64,000 nt of DNA from assembly GCA_947574135.1 (NCBI GenBank), contig CANPIM010000009.1, positions 1 to 64,000 of the forward strand. Reading direction: 5' to 3'. Below are positions 40,595 to 48,814 of the stretch, one piece after another; the first letter of the stretch is position 1, and the number at the start of each line of letters is the position of its first letter. The translations under genes and the position numbers were made by a program. This DNA comes from an uncultured Lachnospiraceae bacterium. GTDB lineage: Bacteria; Bacillota; Clostridia; Lachnospirales; Lachnospiraceae. The notes below the pieces were generated by a model. It saw nothing but the letters and a program-made list of their open reading frames with translations. It was not told where the DNA came from and did not search any database.

Positions 40595-41713
40595 ATGGCA
40601 GGTTCTATTTTTGGACGACAATTTTGCGTCTCCACCTGGGGAGAGTCCCACGGAAAGGGAATCGGCGTTGTGATAGATGGCTGTCCCGCAGGGCTGTCCC
40701 TGTGTGAGGCGGATATTCAGAGCTATCTGGACAGGAGAAGGCCGGGGCAATCCCGGTACAGCACACCCCGAAAGGAGGCGGACCAGGTGGAGATTCTGTC
40801 CGGGGTGTTTGAGGGCAGGACTACAGGAACCCCCATATCCCTGCTGGTGGCCAATACCTCCCAGCGATCAGGGGATTACCGGGAGATTGCATCCTATTAT
40901 CGGCCCGGGCATGCGGACTATACCTTTGACAAAAAGTACGGCTTTCGGGACTACCGGGGAGGGGGACGCTCCTCTGGCCGGGAAACCATTGGCCGGGTGG
41001 CTGCAGGAGCCGTGGCTGCAAAGATTCTGGGAGAGCTGGGAATTGCCTTTCAGACCTATACCCGCTCCATCGGCCCGGTATGTATCGATTATGAACGGTT
41101 TTCCTGGGAGGAGGCTAACAGGAATCCCCTGTATATGCCGGATGCCCAGGCAGCTTTTCATGCCCAGGAATATTTACAGCAGTGTATGCAGGAGCAGAAT
41201 TCTGCCGGAGGAGTGATTGAATGTGTTATCAGCCGGGTGCCGGCGGGTCTGGGGGATCCCTGTTTTGAAAAGCTGGAGGCCAATTTGGCCAAGGCCCTTC
41301 TGTCTATTGGAGCGGTAAAAGGCTTTGAAATAGGAGATGGCTTTTTGGCGGCCCGCAGCACCGGGGCTGAGAATAATGATGCCTTTTATATGGATGAGAA
41401 GGGACGAGTGCAAAAGGCCTCCAATCATGGGGGAGGCACCCTGGGGGGAATCAGCGACGGGAGCCCCCTTGTATTTCGGGCAGCCGTAAAGCCCACACCC
41501 TCCATATCCAGAGAACAGCAGACCGTAACCCGGGAGGGAGAAGCTGTCAAGGTGCAGGTAAAGGGTCGTCATGACCCCATTATCGTACCCCGGGCTGTAG
41601 TGGTGGTGGAGGCCATGGCGGCCCTGGTGCTTGTGGATGCGCTTTTTTCCGGCATGACGGCGCGGATGGAATACCTGGGGAAAATTTGGGGTTCCGGGAT
41701 CCCAGAAAAATAA
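40595..41713 (+). CDS. aroC: Chorismate synthase
   Basis: A 372-residue enzyme making chorismate from 5-enolpyruvylshikimate-3-phosphate, with FMNH2. GESHGKGIGVVIDGCPAG near 15 is signature 1, GRSSGRETIGRVAAGAVA near 127 is signature 2, and GGGTLGGISDGSPLVFRAA near 282 is signature 3. GTG is absent at the start; ATG follows AGGAGG by 5. It is the last step of the shikimate pathway. The tgt gene follows after 71 bases. Confidence 0.97.
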   Translation: MAGSIFGRQFCVSTWGESHGKGIGVVIDGCPAGLSLCEADIQSYLDRRRPGQSRYSTPRKEADQVEILSGVFEGRTTGTPISLLVANTSQRSGDYREIASYYRPGHADYTFDKKYGFRDYRGGGRSSGRETIGRVAAGAVAAKILGELGIAFQTYTRSIGPVCIDYERFSWEEANRNPLYMPDAQAAFHAQEYLQQCMQEQNSAGGVIECVISRVPAGLGDPCFEKLEANLAKALLSIGAVKGFEIGDGFLAARSTGAENNDAFYMDEKGRVQKASNHGGGTLGGISDGSPLVFRAAVKPTPSISREQQTVTREGEAVKVQVKGRHDPIIVPRAVVVVEAMAALVLVDALFSGMTARMEYLGKIWGSGIPEK

Positions 41714-41784
41714 GGGGAAAGAGGAAGAGCCTGGAAGGGAGCAGAATTCTCCAAAAACAGGAGCAAATCAGAGGAGTAGAAAAC

Positions 41785-42918
41785 ATGTATCAATTAATCA
41801 CACGGGATGGAAACGCCAAGCGTGGACGGCTTCAGACGGTCCATGGGGTGATTGAGACCCCGGTATTTATGAATGTGGGGACGGTAGCGGCCATTAAGGG
41901 GGCGGTTTCTACCATGGATCTGAAGGAAATAGGGACCCAGGTGGAGCTGTCCAACACCTATCATCTCCACGTGCGCCCGGGAGATGAGATTGTGAAAAAG
42001 CTGGGTGGCCTTCATAAATTTATGGTGTGGGACAGGCCCATTCTCACAGATTCCGGCGGATTCCAGGTGTTTTCTCTGGCATCTTTGCGCAAAATAAAGG
42101 AGGAGGGCGTTTATTTTCAGTCCCATATTGACGGGCGGAAGATTTTCATGGGCCCGGAGGAGAGCATGCGGATCCAGTCCAATCTGGCCTCCACCATTGC
42201 CATGGCCTTTGACGAATGTCCCTCCAGCGTGGCGGAGCGGTCCTATGTGGAGGCATCTGTGGCCAGAACCACCCGCTGGCTGGTGCGCTGCAAGAGGGAG
42301 CTGGAAAGGCTGAACCGACTGCCGGACACCATCAATCAAAGGCAGCTTTTGTTTGGCATCAACCAGGGAGCCATCTATGCGGATATTCGCCGGGAGCACG
42401 CAAAAAAGATACGGGAGCTTGATCTGGACGGCTATGCCATCGGCGGGCTGGCTGTGGGGGAGAGCCATGAGGAGATGTACCGGATTATTGAGACCGTGGT
42501 GCCGGAGCTGCCCCTGGAAAAGCCGGTCTATCTAATGGGAGTGGGTACGCCGGCCAATATTCTGGAGGCTGTGGAGCGGGGCGTGGATTTCTTCGACTGT
42601 GTCTATCCCAGTCGCAACGGCCGCCACGGACATGTGTATACCAATCAGGGGAAGCGGAATCTGTTTAACGCCAAATATGAGCTGGATGACCGGCCCATTG
42701 AGGAGGGCTGTCAGTGTCCGGCCTGCCGCCATTACAGCAGAGCCTATATCCGGCATCTTCTGAAGGCAAAGGAAATGCTGGGCATGCGGCTGTGCGTGCT
42801 GCACAACTTGTATTATTATAATACCATGATGAAGGAGATCCGGGAGGCCATAGAGGCAGGAGAATATCAGAGCTACAAAAAGGCCAAGCTTGCGGGATAT
42901 GAAAAACCGGATTCCTAA
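41785..42918 (+). CDS. tgt: tRNA-guanine transglycosylase
   Basis: A 377-residue enzyme that inserts preQ1 (or guanine analogues) at wobble G34 of tRNA Asp, Asn, His and Tyr. DSGGFQVFSL near 92 holds one catalytic Asp; GINQGAIYADIR near 191 and IGGLAVGES near 218 follow. PSRNGRHGHVYTNQG near 272 is close to the second catalytic region. The zinc site is CQCPAC with a later His (about 311-338). Start 41785 is preceded by AGAGGAG; the frame from 41686 overlaps aroC and lacks a site. Confidence 0.97.
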   Translation: MYQLITRDGNAKRGRLQTVHGVIETPVFMNVGTVAAIKGAVSTMDLKEIGTQVELSNTYHLHVRPGDEIVKKLGGLHKFMVWDRPILTDSGGFQVFSLASLRKIKEEGVYFQSHIDGRKIFMGPEESMRIQSNLASTIAMAFDECPSSVAERSYVEASVARTTRWLVRCKRELERLNRLPDTINQRQLLFGINQGAIYADIRREHAKKIRELDLDGYAIGGLAVGESHEEMYRIIETVVPELPLEKPVYLMGVGTPANILEAVERGVDFFDCVYPSRNGRHGHVYTNQGKRNLFNAKYELDDRPIEEGCQCPACRHYSRAYIRHLLKAKEMLGMRLCVLHNLYYYNTMMKEIREAIEAGEYQSYKKAKLAGYEKPDS

Positions 42919-42944
42919 AACTTTTATAAAATGGAGAAAATTGC

Positions 42945-42973
42945 TTGCTCTTGGAATAAGGATTGTGTACAAT
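42945..42973 (+). promoter_or_regulatory. yajC promoter
   Basis: -35 TTGCTC (42945-42950), 17-base spacer, -10 TACAAT (42968-42973). Drives yajC and gpmI. Confidence 0.65.
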
Positions 42974-43034
42974 GGCAGTAGTGCTTTTTGGCAGAGCGCC
43001 CTGGGGCGCATGAAAATGTAGGAGGAATTGAAGA

Positions 43035-43334
43035 ATGAATTTGTTGGCTAGCGGCGGTGCGATGGGATGGGAAGTCCTGATCATGTATGTGGTAATTATC
43101 GGCGGCTTTATGTATTTTGCAGCCATTCGTCCGCAGAATAAGGAAAAGAAGAGGATGGCGGCCATGCTTTCCTCCCTGGAGGTAGGGGATATTGTGGTGA
43201 CTACCAGCGGATTTTATGGAGAGATTATTGACATCACGGAGGAGGATGTGATTGTGGAGTTTGGCAGCAACCGAAATTGCCGGATTCCCATGAGAAAAGC
43301 AGCAATCGCAGAGGTGGAAAAGGGAAATGAGTAA
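43035..43334 (+). CDS. yajC: Preprotein translocase subunit YajC
   Basis: A 99-residue protein. One membrane helix (about 14-35, VLIMYVVIIGGFMYFAAI) is followed by RPQNKEKKRMAAMLSSLEVGDIVVTTSGFYGEI, the YajC signature. It joins SecDF to SecYEG. Here it follows tgt as usual, but the next gene is gpmI, not secD. The stop overlaps gpmI by 8 bases. Confidence 0.93.
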   Translation: MNLLASGGAMGWEVLIMYVVIIGGFMYFAAIRPQNKEKKRMAAMLSSLEVGDIVVTTSGFYGEIIDITEEDVIVEFGSNRNCRIPMRKAAIAEVEKGNE

Positions 43335-44868
43335 GAGACCGACAGTATTAATGATATTAGACGGCTATGGATTAAATAAAGAGACCAAGGGCAACGCAGT
43401 GGCAGAGGCCAAAACACCGGTGATGGACAGGCTTATGAGGGAGTATCCCTTTGTGGAGGGAAATGCCAGCGGCCTGGCTGTGGGTTTGCCGGACGGACAG
43501 ATGGGAAACTCCGAGGTGGGACACCTGAATATGGGCGCGGGACGCATTGTATATCAGGAGCTGACCCGGATTACCAAGGAAATTGAGGATGGGGTATTTT
43601 TTGAAAATGAGGCGCTGGTGGCTGCAGTGGAAAATGCCAAGAAAAACGATTCTGCCCTTCATATGTTCGGATTGGTATCCGACGGAGGCGTTCACAGCCA
43701 TAATACCCATATCTATGGTCTTTTGGAGCTGGCCAAGCGCCATGGCCTGAAAAAGGTGTATGTACACTGCTTTCTGGACGGGCGGGACACGCCTCCGGAA
43801 TCCGGAAAGGACTATGTACAGGAACTGACAGATAAAATGGCTGAGCTTGGGGTAGGCCAGGTGGCCACAGTGATGGGTCGCTACTATGCCATGGACCGGG
43901 ATAACCGCTGGGAGCGGGTAGAAAAGGCCTATGCGGCTCTGACCCGTGGAGAGGGCGTGGAGGCCACAGACGGGGTGAGCGCCATTGCAAAATCCTATGC
44001 AGAGGGAGTTACCGACGAATTTGTAGTTCCGGCTGTGGTCATGCGGGACGGAAAGCCTCTGGCCATGATACAGGACAAGGATTCGGTGATTTTCTACAAC
44101 TTCCGTCCGGATCGCGCCCGGGAAATTTCCCGCGCCTTCTGTGACGACGCCTTTACCGGCTTTGCCCGGGAGAAGCGGCTGGATTTGACCTATGTTTGCT
44201 TTACAGAGTATGATCCCACCATTCCCAATAAGCTGGTAGCCTTCCACAAGGTGGAGCTTCACAATACCTTCGGGGAGTATCTGGCGGCTCATGGAAAGAA
44301 GCAGGCCCGTATTGCAGAGACGGAGAAATACGCCCATGTGACCTTTTTCTTCAACGGCGGTGTGGAGGAGCCCAATGAGGGGGAGGACCGAATCCTGGTG
44401 AAATCCCCGGCTGTGGCGACCTATGATTTGCAGCCGGAAATGAGCGCCTACGGAGTTTGTGATAAGCTGGTGGAGGCCATTGGGTCTGGCAAATACGATG
44501 TGATTATTATTAACTTTGCCAACCCGGATATGGTAGGCCATACGGGGATCGAGGCGGCAGCCATTCAGGCCGTGGAGGCGGTGGATGCCTGCGTGGGCCG
44601 GGCGGTGGATGCCATAGTAAAGGCGGACGGACAGCTGTTTATCTGTGCGGACCACGGCAATGCGGAGCAGCTCATTGACTATGACACAGGCGCGCCCTTC
44701 ACGGCACACACCACCAATCCGGTGCCATTCCTGCTGGTAAATGCAGACCCGACCTACACCCTTCGGGAGGGCGGCTGTCTGGCAGATATCATTCCCACTC
44801 TGCTGGAGCTTATGGGTATGGAGCAGCCAAAGGAAATGACAGGGAAATCCCTGCTGGTAACCAAATAG
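43327..44868 (+). CDS. gpmI: 2,3-bisphosphoglycerate-independent phosphoglycerate mutase
   Basis: A 513-residue Mn2+-dependent glycolytic enzyme interconverting 3- and 2-phosphoglycerate. The catalytic Ser lies in GNSEVGHLNMGAG near 61; MILDGYGLN at the N terminus provides a metal Asp. DGRDTPPESG near 152, RPDRAREISRAF near 261 and ICADHGNAEQ near 439 are further conserved blocks. It overlaps yajC by 8 bases. The size is standard. Confidence 0.97.
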   Translation: MSKRPTVLMILDGYGLNKETKGNAVAEAKTPVMDRLMREYPFVEGNASGLAVGLPDGQMGNSEVGHLNMGAGRIVYQELTRITKEIEDGVFFENEALVAAVENAKKNDSALHMFGLVSDGGVHSHNTHIYGLLELAKRHGLKKVYVHCFLDGRDTPPESGKDYVQELTDKMAELGVGQVATVMGRYYAMDRDNRWERVEKAYAALTRGEGVEATDGVSAIAKSYAEGVTDEFVVPAVVMRDGKPLAMIQDKDSVIFYNFRPDRAREISRAFCDDAFTGFAREKRLDLTYVCFTEYDPTIPNKLVAFHKVELHNTFGEYLAAHGKKQARIAETEKYAHVTFFFNGGVEEPNEGEDRILVKSPAVATYDLQPEMSAYGVCDKLVEAIGSGKYDVIIINFANPDMVGHTGIEAAAIQAVEAVDACVGRAVDAIVKADGQLFICADHGNAEQLIDYDTGAPFTAHTTNPVPFLLVNADPTYTLREGGCLADIIPTLLELMGMEQPKEMTGKSLLVTK

Positions 44869-44876
44869 GAACAAAA

Positions 44877-44908
44877 GGAAAAGTCCTCTGCGAGAGCAGG
44901 GGATTTCC
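44877..44908 (+). terminator. Possible terminator after gpmI
   Basis: GGAAAAGTCCTCTGC (44877-44891) pairs imperfectly with GCAGGGGATTTCC (44896-44908); the following T run is short. Confidence 0.4.
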
Positions 44909-44957
44909 TTATCTCTCAGCATGAGCCGCAAAATTTATCATATAAGGAGAAAAACCA

Positions 44958-45815
44958 ATGTCATTCTTTGACCGCTTTAAGAAAAAATCTGCATCTCATC
45001 CATCCGACGCCCCAGCCCCCCAATGGCCCCAGCCCCCTGTGGCAGATACCATGTGTCTATTGCTTATGGACAGGGTTTTGGAGGACATAGAGCCCACAGT
45101 GGCCCGGTTAAATTCCGTTTTTGGCAGCGGGACAGCCGGTGATGTAGATCACGATCACCCCAGGGTTCCGGCATTTATCGTTACCATTGACGGCCTGGAG
45201 TTCTGGTGCTCTTATCTGCCCATGCCGATTCCCGCCGATACGGCAGATATTCCTGCAGCCGCACAATACAGCTTCCTCCTGTCCGACGAGGAGAAGCAGG
45301 CTTTTACGGATCACAAGTCCTTTTTTATGCTGGCGCAAAAGGGAGGCGGAGCCTCTCTGGAGGCAAAGCGGAAGGTATGCTGGACATTTTCCATGCTCTG
45401 TGCCGCTTTGCTGGAGCAGGAAGGCGCAGTTGGCGTCCATATCGTCAACCGGGGTGGACTTTTGGTAAGCAAACGCCATTATCTTCAGCAGCAGGAGATG
45501 ATGAAGGAGAAAAAACCGGAGAATGACCAGGCGTATTTCCCGGCGCCTCTGTGGGTGTGGGTCTATGCCAGCTATGAGGGGGAAACACCCGTTATCCGAA
45601 CCACCGGACTAAAGGATTTCGGACTTCCGGAGCTGGGATTTTATAGCCCTGAGAAGCTTAATATGGGGCAGGCCCTAAATTATCTTTACTCCATGTCCAG
45701 TCTCCAGATTACAGGCCGTCAGCTTTACCGCAATGCTTCCCTAATTCCGTTGGATGAAAAGCTGGAGGTAGTGTGTAAGCAGGACGGAGATATTTTGTAC
45801 TTTATTGGAGCATAG
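44958..45815 (+). CDS. DUF4261 domain protein
   Basis: A 285-residue protein of unknown function. After a Lys/Pro-rich N-terminal tail, DTMCLLLMDRVLEDIEPTVARL, YLPMPIPADTADIPAAAQ and VGVHIVNRGGLLVSKRHYLQQQEMM fit DUF4261 family proteins. The ending MSSLQITGRQLYRNASLIPLDEKLEVVCKQDGDILYFIGA is family-like. AAGGAG precedes ATG. It lies between gpmI and the restriction-modification cassette. Confidence 0.8.
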   Translation: MSFFDRFKKKSASHPSDAPAPQWPQPPVADTMCLLLMDRVLEDIEPTVARLNSVFGSGTAGDVDHDHPRVPAFIVTIDGLEFWCSYLPMPIPADTADIPAAAQYSFLLSDEEKQAFTDHKSFFMLAQKGGGASLEAKRKVCWTFSMLCAALLEQEGAVGVHIVNRGGLLVSKRHYLQQQEMMKEKKPENDQAYFPAPLWVWVYASYEGETPVIRTTGLKDFGLPELGFYSPEKLNMGQALNYLYSMSSLQITGRQLYRNASLIPLDEKLEVVCKQDGDILYFIGA

Positions 45816-45897
45816 GAAAGATTTGTTTTTATAGGTGGGCGGCCCCTTGTTCACTGGGGGAGCAATACCGAATGAAGCGGCAGAGGGGGCAGGCAAA

Positions 45898-47403
45898 ATG
45901 GCTGATAAGAATACCGCCAATATTGGTTTTGAAAAACAAATATGGGATGCAGCTTGTGTTTTACGGGGCAACATGGACGCGTCGGAATATAAAAATGTAG
46001 TGTTGGGTCTTATTTTTCTCAAATATATTTCGGATCGGTTTGAAGAAAAATATCATGCATTGGTTGAGGAGGGCGCCGGCTTTGAGGAGGATATGGACGA
46101 ATATACCTCAGAGGGAATCTTTTTTGTTCCGCCAGGTGCAAGATGGAAGGAGATTGCTGCCAAGGCACATACACCAGAGATCGGCGCTGTAATTGATGAT
46201 GCTATGCGCTCTATTGAAAAGGAAAACAGGCGCCTGAAAGACATCCTTCCTAAGAACTTTGCTCGGCCAGAGCTGGACAAGCGCCGATTGGGTGACGTGG
46301 TAGACCTGTTCACAAATATACAGATGATGGATCATGGAAGCGAAAAGGATATTCTTGGACGTACCTACGAGTATTGTTTGTCTATGTTTGCAGAGCAGGA
46401 GGGAAAGCGGGGAGGAGAATTCTTTACACCTTCCTGCGTGGTTCGTACTCTAGTTGAAGTATTGAAGCCATTCAGGGGTCGAGTTTATGATCCCTGCTGC
46501 GGATCCGGAGGGATGTTCGTGCAATCCGCACGCTTCGTTGAAAAACATAGTGGCAACATCAGCAATATTTCTATCTATGGACAGGACGCCAATCCCACCA
46601 CCTGGAAGATGGCACAGATGAACCTTGCCATACGTGGAATCGAGCCTGACCTGGGAGCCTATGCTGCAGATACATTCTTAGAGGACAGGCATCCCACACT
46701 TCGGGCAGATTATATTATGGCCAATCCCCCATTCAATCTTTCTGATTGGGGTGCCGATAAATTAAAAGGGGATGTGCGCTGGCAATATGGAATACCACCT
46801 GCAGGAAACGCCAACTTTGCATGGCTGCAGCATATGATTTATCATCTGAATCCAACAGGCGGTCAGATAGGGATGGTACTGGCCAATGGTTCACTTTCCT
46901 CTCAGTCTGGGGGAGAAGGAGAGATTCGTAAAAATATTATTCAGGCAGATTTGGTAGAGTGTATTGTTGCTATGCCCACCCAGTTGTTTTATACAACACA
47001 GATTCCGGTGTCGCTTTGGTTTATAAATAATCAAAAGAAGCAGCCCGGTAAGACCTTATTCATGGATGCCCGCAAGATGGGAACCATGGTAAGCCGGAAG
47101 CTTCGGGAGCTGACGGATGAGGATATCCAGAAGATAGCAGATACTTATATGGCTTTTGTTGACGGAACCTTGGTGGATGTGAAGGGCTTCTGCGCGGTTG
47201 CAGATACGGCAGGGATGGAGAGGCAGAATTATATACTGACACCGGGACGATATGTCGGCATTGAAGAGCAGGAGGATAATGGCGAGCCGTTTGAGGAAAA
47301 GATGGAGCGCCTGACTTCGGAGCTTTCGGAGATGTTTGTCAAAAGCCACCAGCTGGAGGAAGAAATTCGGAGGAAGCTAGGGGCCATAGGATATAAAATA
47401 TAA
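45898..47403 (+). CDS. hsdM: Type I restriction-modification system, modification subunit HsdM
   Basis: A 501-residue N6-adenine DNA methyltransferase subunit. N-terminal helical bundle LRGNMDASEYKNVVLGLIFLKYIS. SAM motif YDPCCGSGGMFV near 198 and catalytic NPPF in IMANPPFNL near 275. GEFFTPSCVVRTLVEV near 176 links them. It modifies the target site together with HsdS and, with HsdR, restricts foreign DNA. Start at 45898 is chosen because homology begins at MADKN; an upstream frame to 45835 is unsupported. The base composition appears lower in G+C than the flanking genes. Confidence 0.95.
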   Translation: MADKNTANIGFEKQIWDAACVLRGNMDASEYKNVVLGLIFLKYISDRFEEKYHALVEEGAGFEEDMDEYTSEGIFFVPPGARWKEIAAKAHTPEIGAVIDDAMRSIEKENRRLKDILPKNFARPELDKRRLGDVVDLFTNIQMMDHGSEKDILGRTYEYCLSMFAEQEGKRGGEFFTPSCVVRTLVEVLKPFRGRVYDPCCGSGGMFVQSARFVEKHSGNISNISIYGQDANPTTWKMAQMNLAIRGIEPDLGAYAADTFLEDRHPTLRADYIMANPPFNLSDWGADKLKGDVRWQYGIPPAGNANFAWLQHMIYHLNPTGGQIGMVLANGSLSSQSGGEGEIRKNIIQADLVECIVAMPTQLFYTTQIPVSLWFINNQKKQPGKTLFMDARKMGTMVSRKLRELTDEDIQKIADTYMAFVDGTLVDVKGFCAVADTAGMERQNYILTPGRYVGIEEQEDNGEPFEEKMERLTSELSEMFVKSHQLEEEIRRKLGAIGYKI

Positions 47404-47493
47404 GCTTTCCGGTGCATTGAAATTGTGCGAAGGTCAAACAGGGCAATGGAAAACAGGCTCATAGAAAGTATCTGGGCTTTGAAGGGGGACGGA

Positions 47494-48741
47494 ATGGCGG
47501 AATGGATGGAGAAAACATTAGGGGAACTTACTTCTTACATGACCAAGGGGATTCCACCGAAATATGCAGATAAAGAGGGTGCAAACACCATTTGGGTTTT
47601 GAACCAGAAGTGTAATCGAAACTTCGAGATATCTTATGCAGAGGCAAGGTTGCATGATATTGGGCAGAAAAAGGTGCCGGAAGATAAATTGCTGAAGGAT
47701 GGCGACGTTCTAATTAACTCCACGGGAACAGGAACAGCAGGGCGTGTTGCACAGATGTCAAGTGTCGCTGTCCCTACAACCATGGATGGACATATGATTT
47801 TACTGAGGCCCACGGATGAAATTGACGCGGTTTATTATGGCTATGCCATAAAGCTGTTTCAGTCTCAAATAGAATGCCTTGCCGAAGGATCCACAGGGCA
47901 AACAGAGATTAACCGTAAAAGATTACAGGATGAGGTGGTTATTAAATTTCCGGCAGATAAGGCTATACAGAGAAAGATCGGTTCTTTTCTTGCCAATTTG
48001 GATGAGAAAATTAAGACCAATACCCAGATGAATCAGAATTTAGAGCAGCAGGCTCAGACCATTTTCCAGGAATGGTTTATCAATAGTCCAGAAAAATCTC
48101 AATGGAAAATGGGGACCTTTTCTGAACTCGTTCAATCCACCCTTAATGGAGATTGGGGCAAGGAGTTTTCTTCTGGTCAAAGTACGGAAAAAGTTTATTG
48201 TATCAGAGGTGCTGATATCCCGGCAGTTAAGGCTGGCAATAAAGGTAAAATGCCAATCCGATTCATTCCTCCCAAGAATTATGCCAACAAAAAGCTGGCT
48301 GATGGAGATATTGTTGTTGAAATTTCAGGAGGCAGCCCCACACAGTCAACAGGCAGATGCACAGCTATCACACAATCCCTTCTAGATCGTTACGATAGTG
48401 GAATGGTATGCACAAACTTCTGTAAGGCTATGAAGCCCATTGACGGATACAGTATGTTTGTTTATTACTATTGGCAGTACCTATATGACAGAAACGTGTT
48501 TTTCGCCTATGAGAACGGGACAACGGGAATTAAGAATCTTGATTTTTCAGGATTTCTGGAGTCAGAACCGGTGTTAATTCCGCCGATTAAGAAAGTTCAG
48601 GTTTTTGATGGCTACTGCAGAACCATCTTTGATCAAATATTTGCCAATGGCAGTCAGAGTGAATCCCTGGTATCCATCAGAGATTCCTTGTTGCCAAGGC
48701 TTATGTCCGGCGAGCTTGCTATTTCTAACCTGGACCTTTAA
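47494..48741 (+). CDS. hsdS: Type I restriction-modification system, specificity subunit HsdS
   Basis: A 415-residue protein with two target-recognition domains (about 1-165 and 210-365). Each ends in a conserved coiled region: AIQRKIGSFLANLDEKIKTNTQMNQNLEQQAQTIF near 170-205 and the C-terminal RDSLLPRLMSGELAI. The domains set the two halves of the split recognition sequence. Start 47494 is preceded by GGGGGAC; the reading frame extends to 47425. The distance to hsdM is 90 bases and to hsdR 73 bases. Confidence 0.92.
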   Translation: MAEWMEKTLGELTSYMTKGIPPKYADKEGANTIWVLNQKCNRNFEISYAEARLHDIGQKKVPEDKLLKDGDVLINSTGTGTAGRVAQMSSVAVPTTMDGHMILLRPTDEIDAVYYGYAIKLFQSQIECLAEGSTGQTEINRKRLQDEVVIKFPADKAIQRKIGSFLANLDEKIKTNTQMNQNLEQQAQTIFQEWFINSPEKSQWKMGTFSELVQSTLNGDWGKEFSSGQSTEKVYCIRGADIPAVKAGNKGKMPIRFIPPKNYANKKLADGDIVVEISGGSPTQSTGRCTAITQSLLDRYDSGMVCTNFCKAMKPIDGYSMFVYYYWQYLYDRNVFFAYENGTTGIKNLDFSGFLESEPVLIPPIKKVQVFDGYCRTIFDQIFANGSQSESLVSIRDSLLPRLMSGELAISNLDL

Positions 48742-48814
48742 GTCGTTGCTATCACTCGTCTGTCAAAGGGAAAGCTTTGGCAAAAAACATCCGAAAAAAA
48801 CACAGGAGGCGAAA

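Noticed and set aside
43372..44931. 519-residue antisense ORF within gpmI
   Set aside because: Same reason: gpmI shows all its motifs on the other strand.
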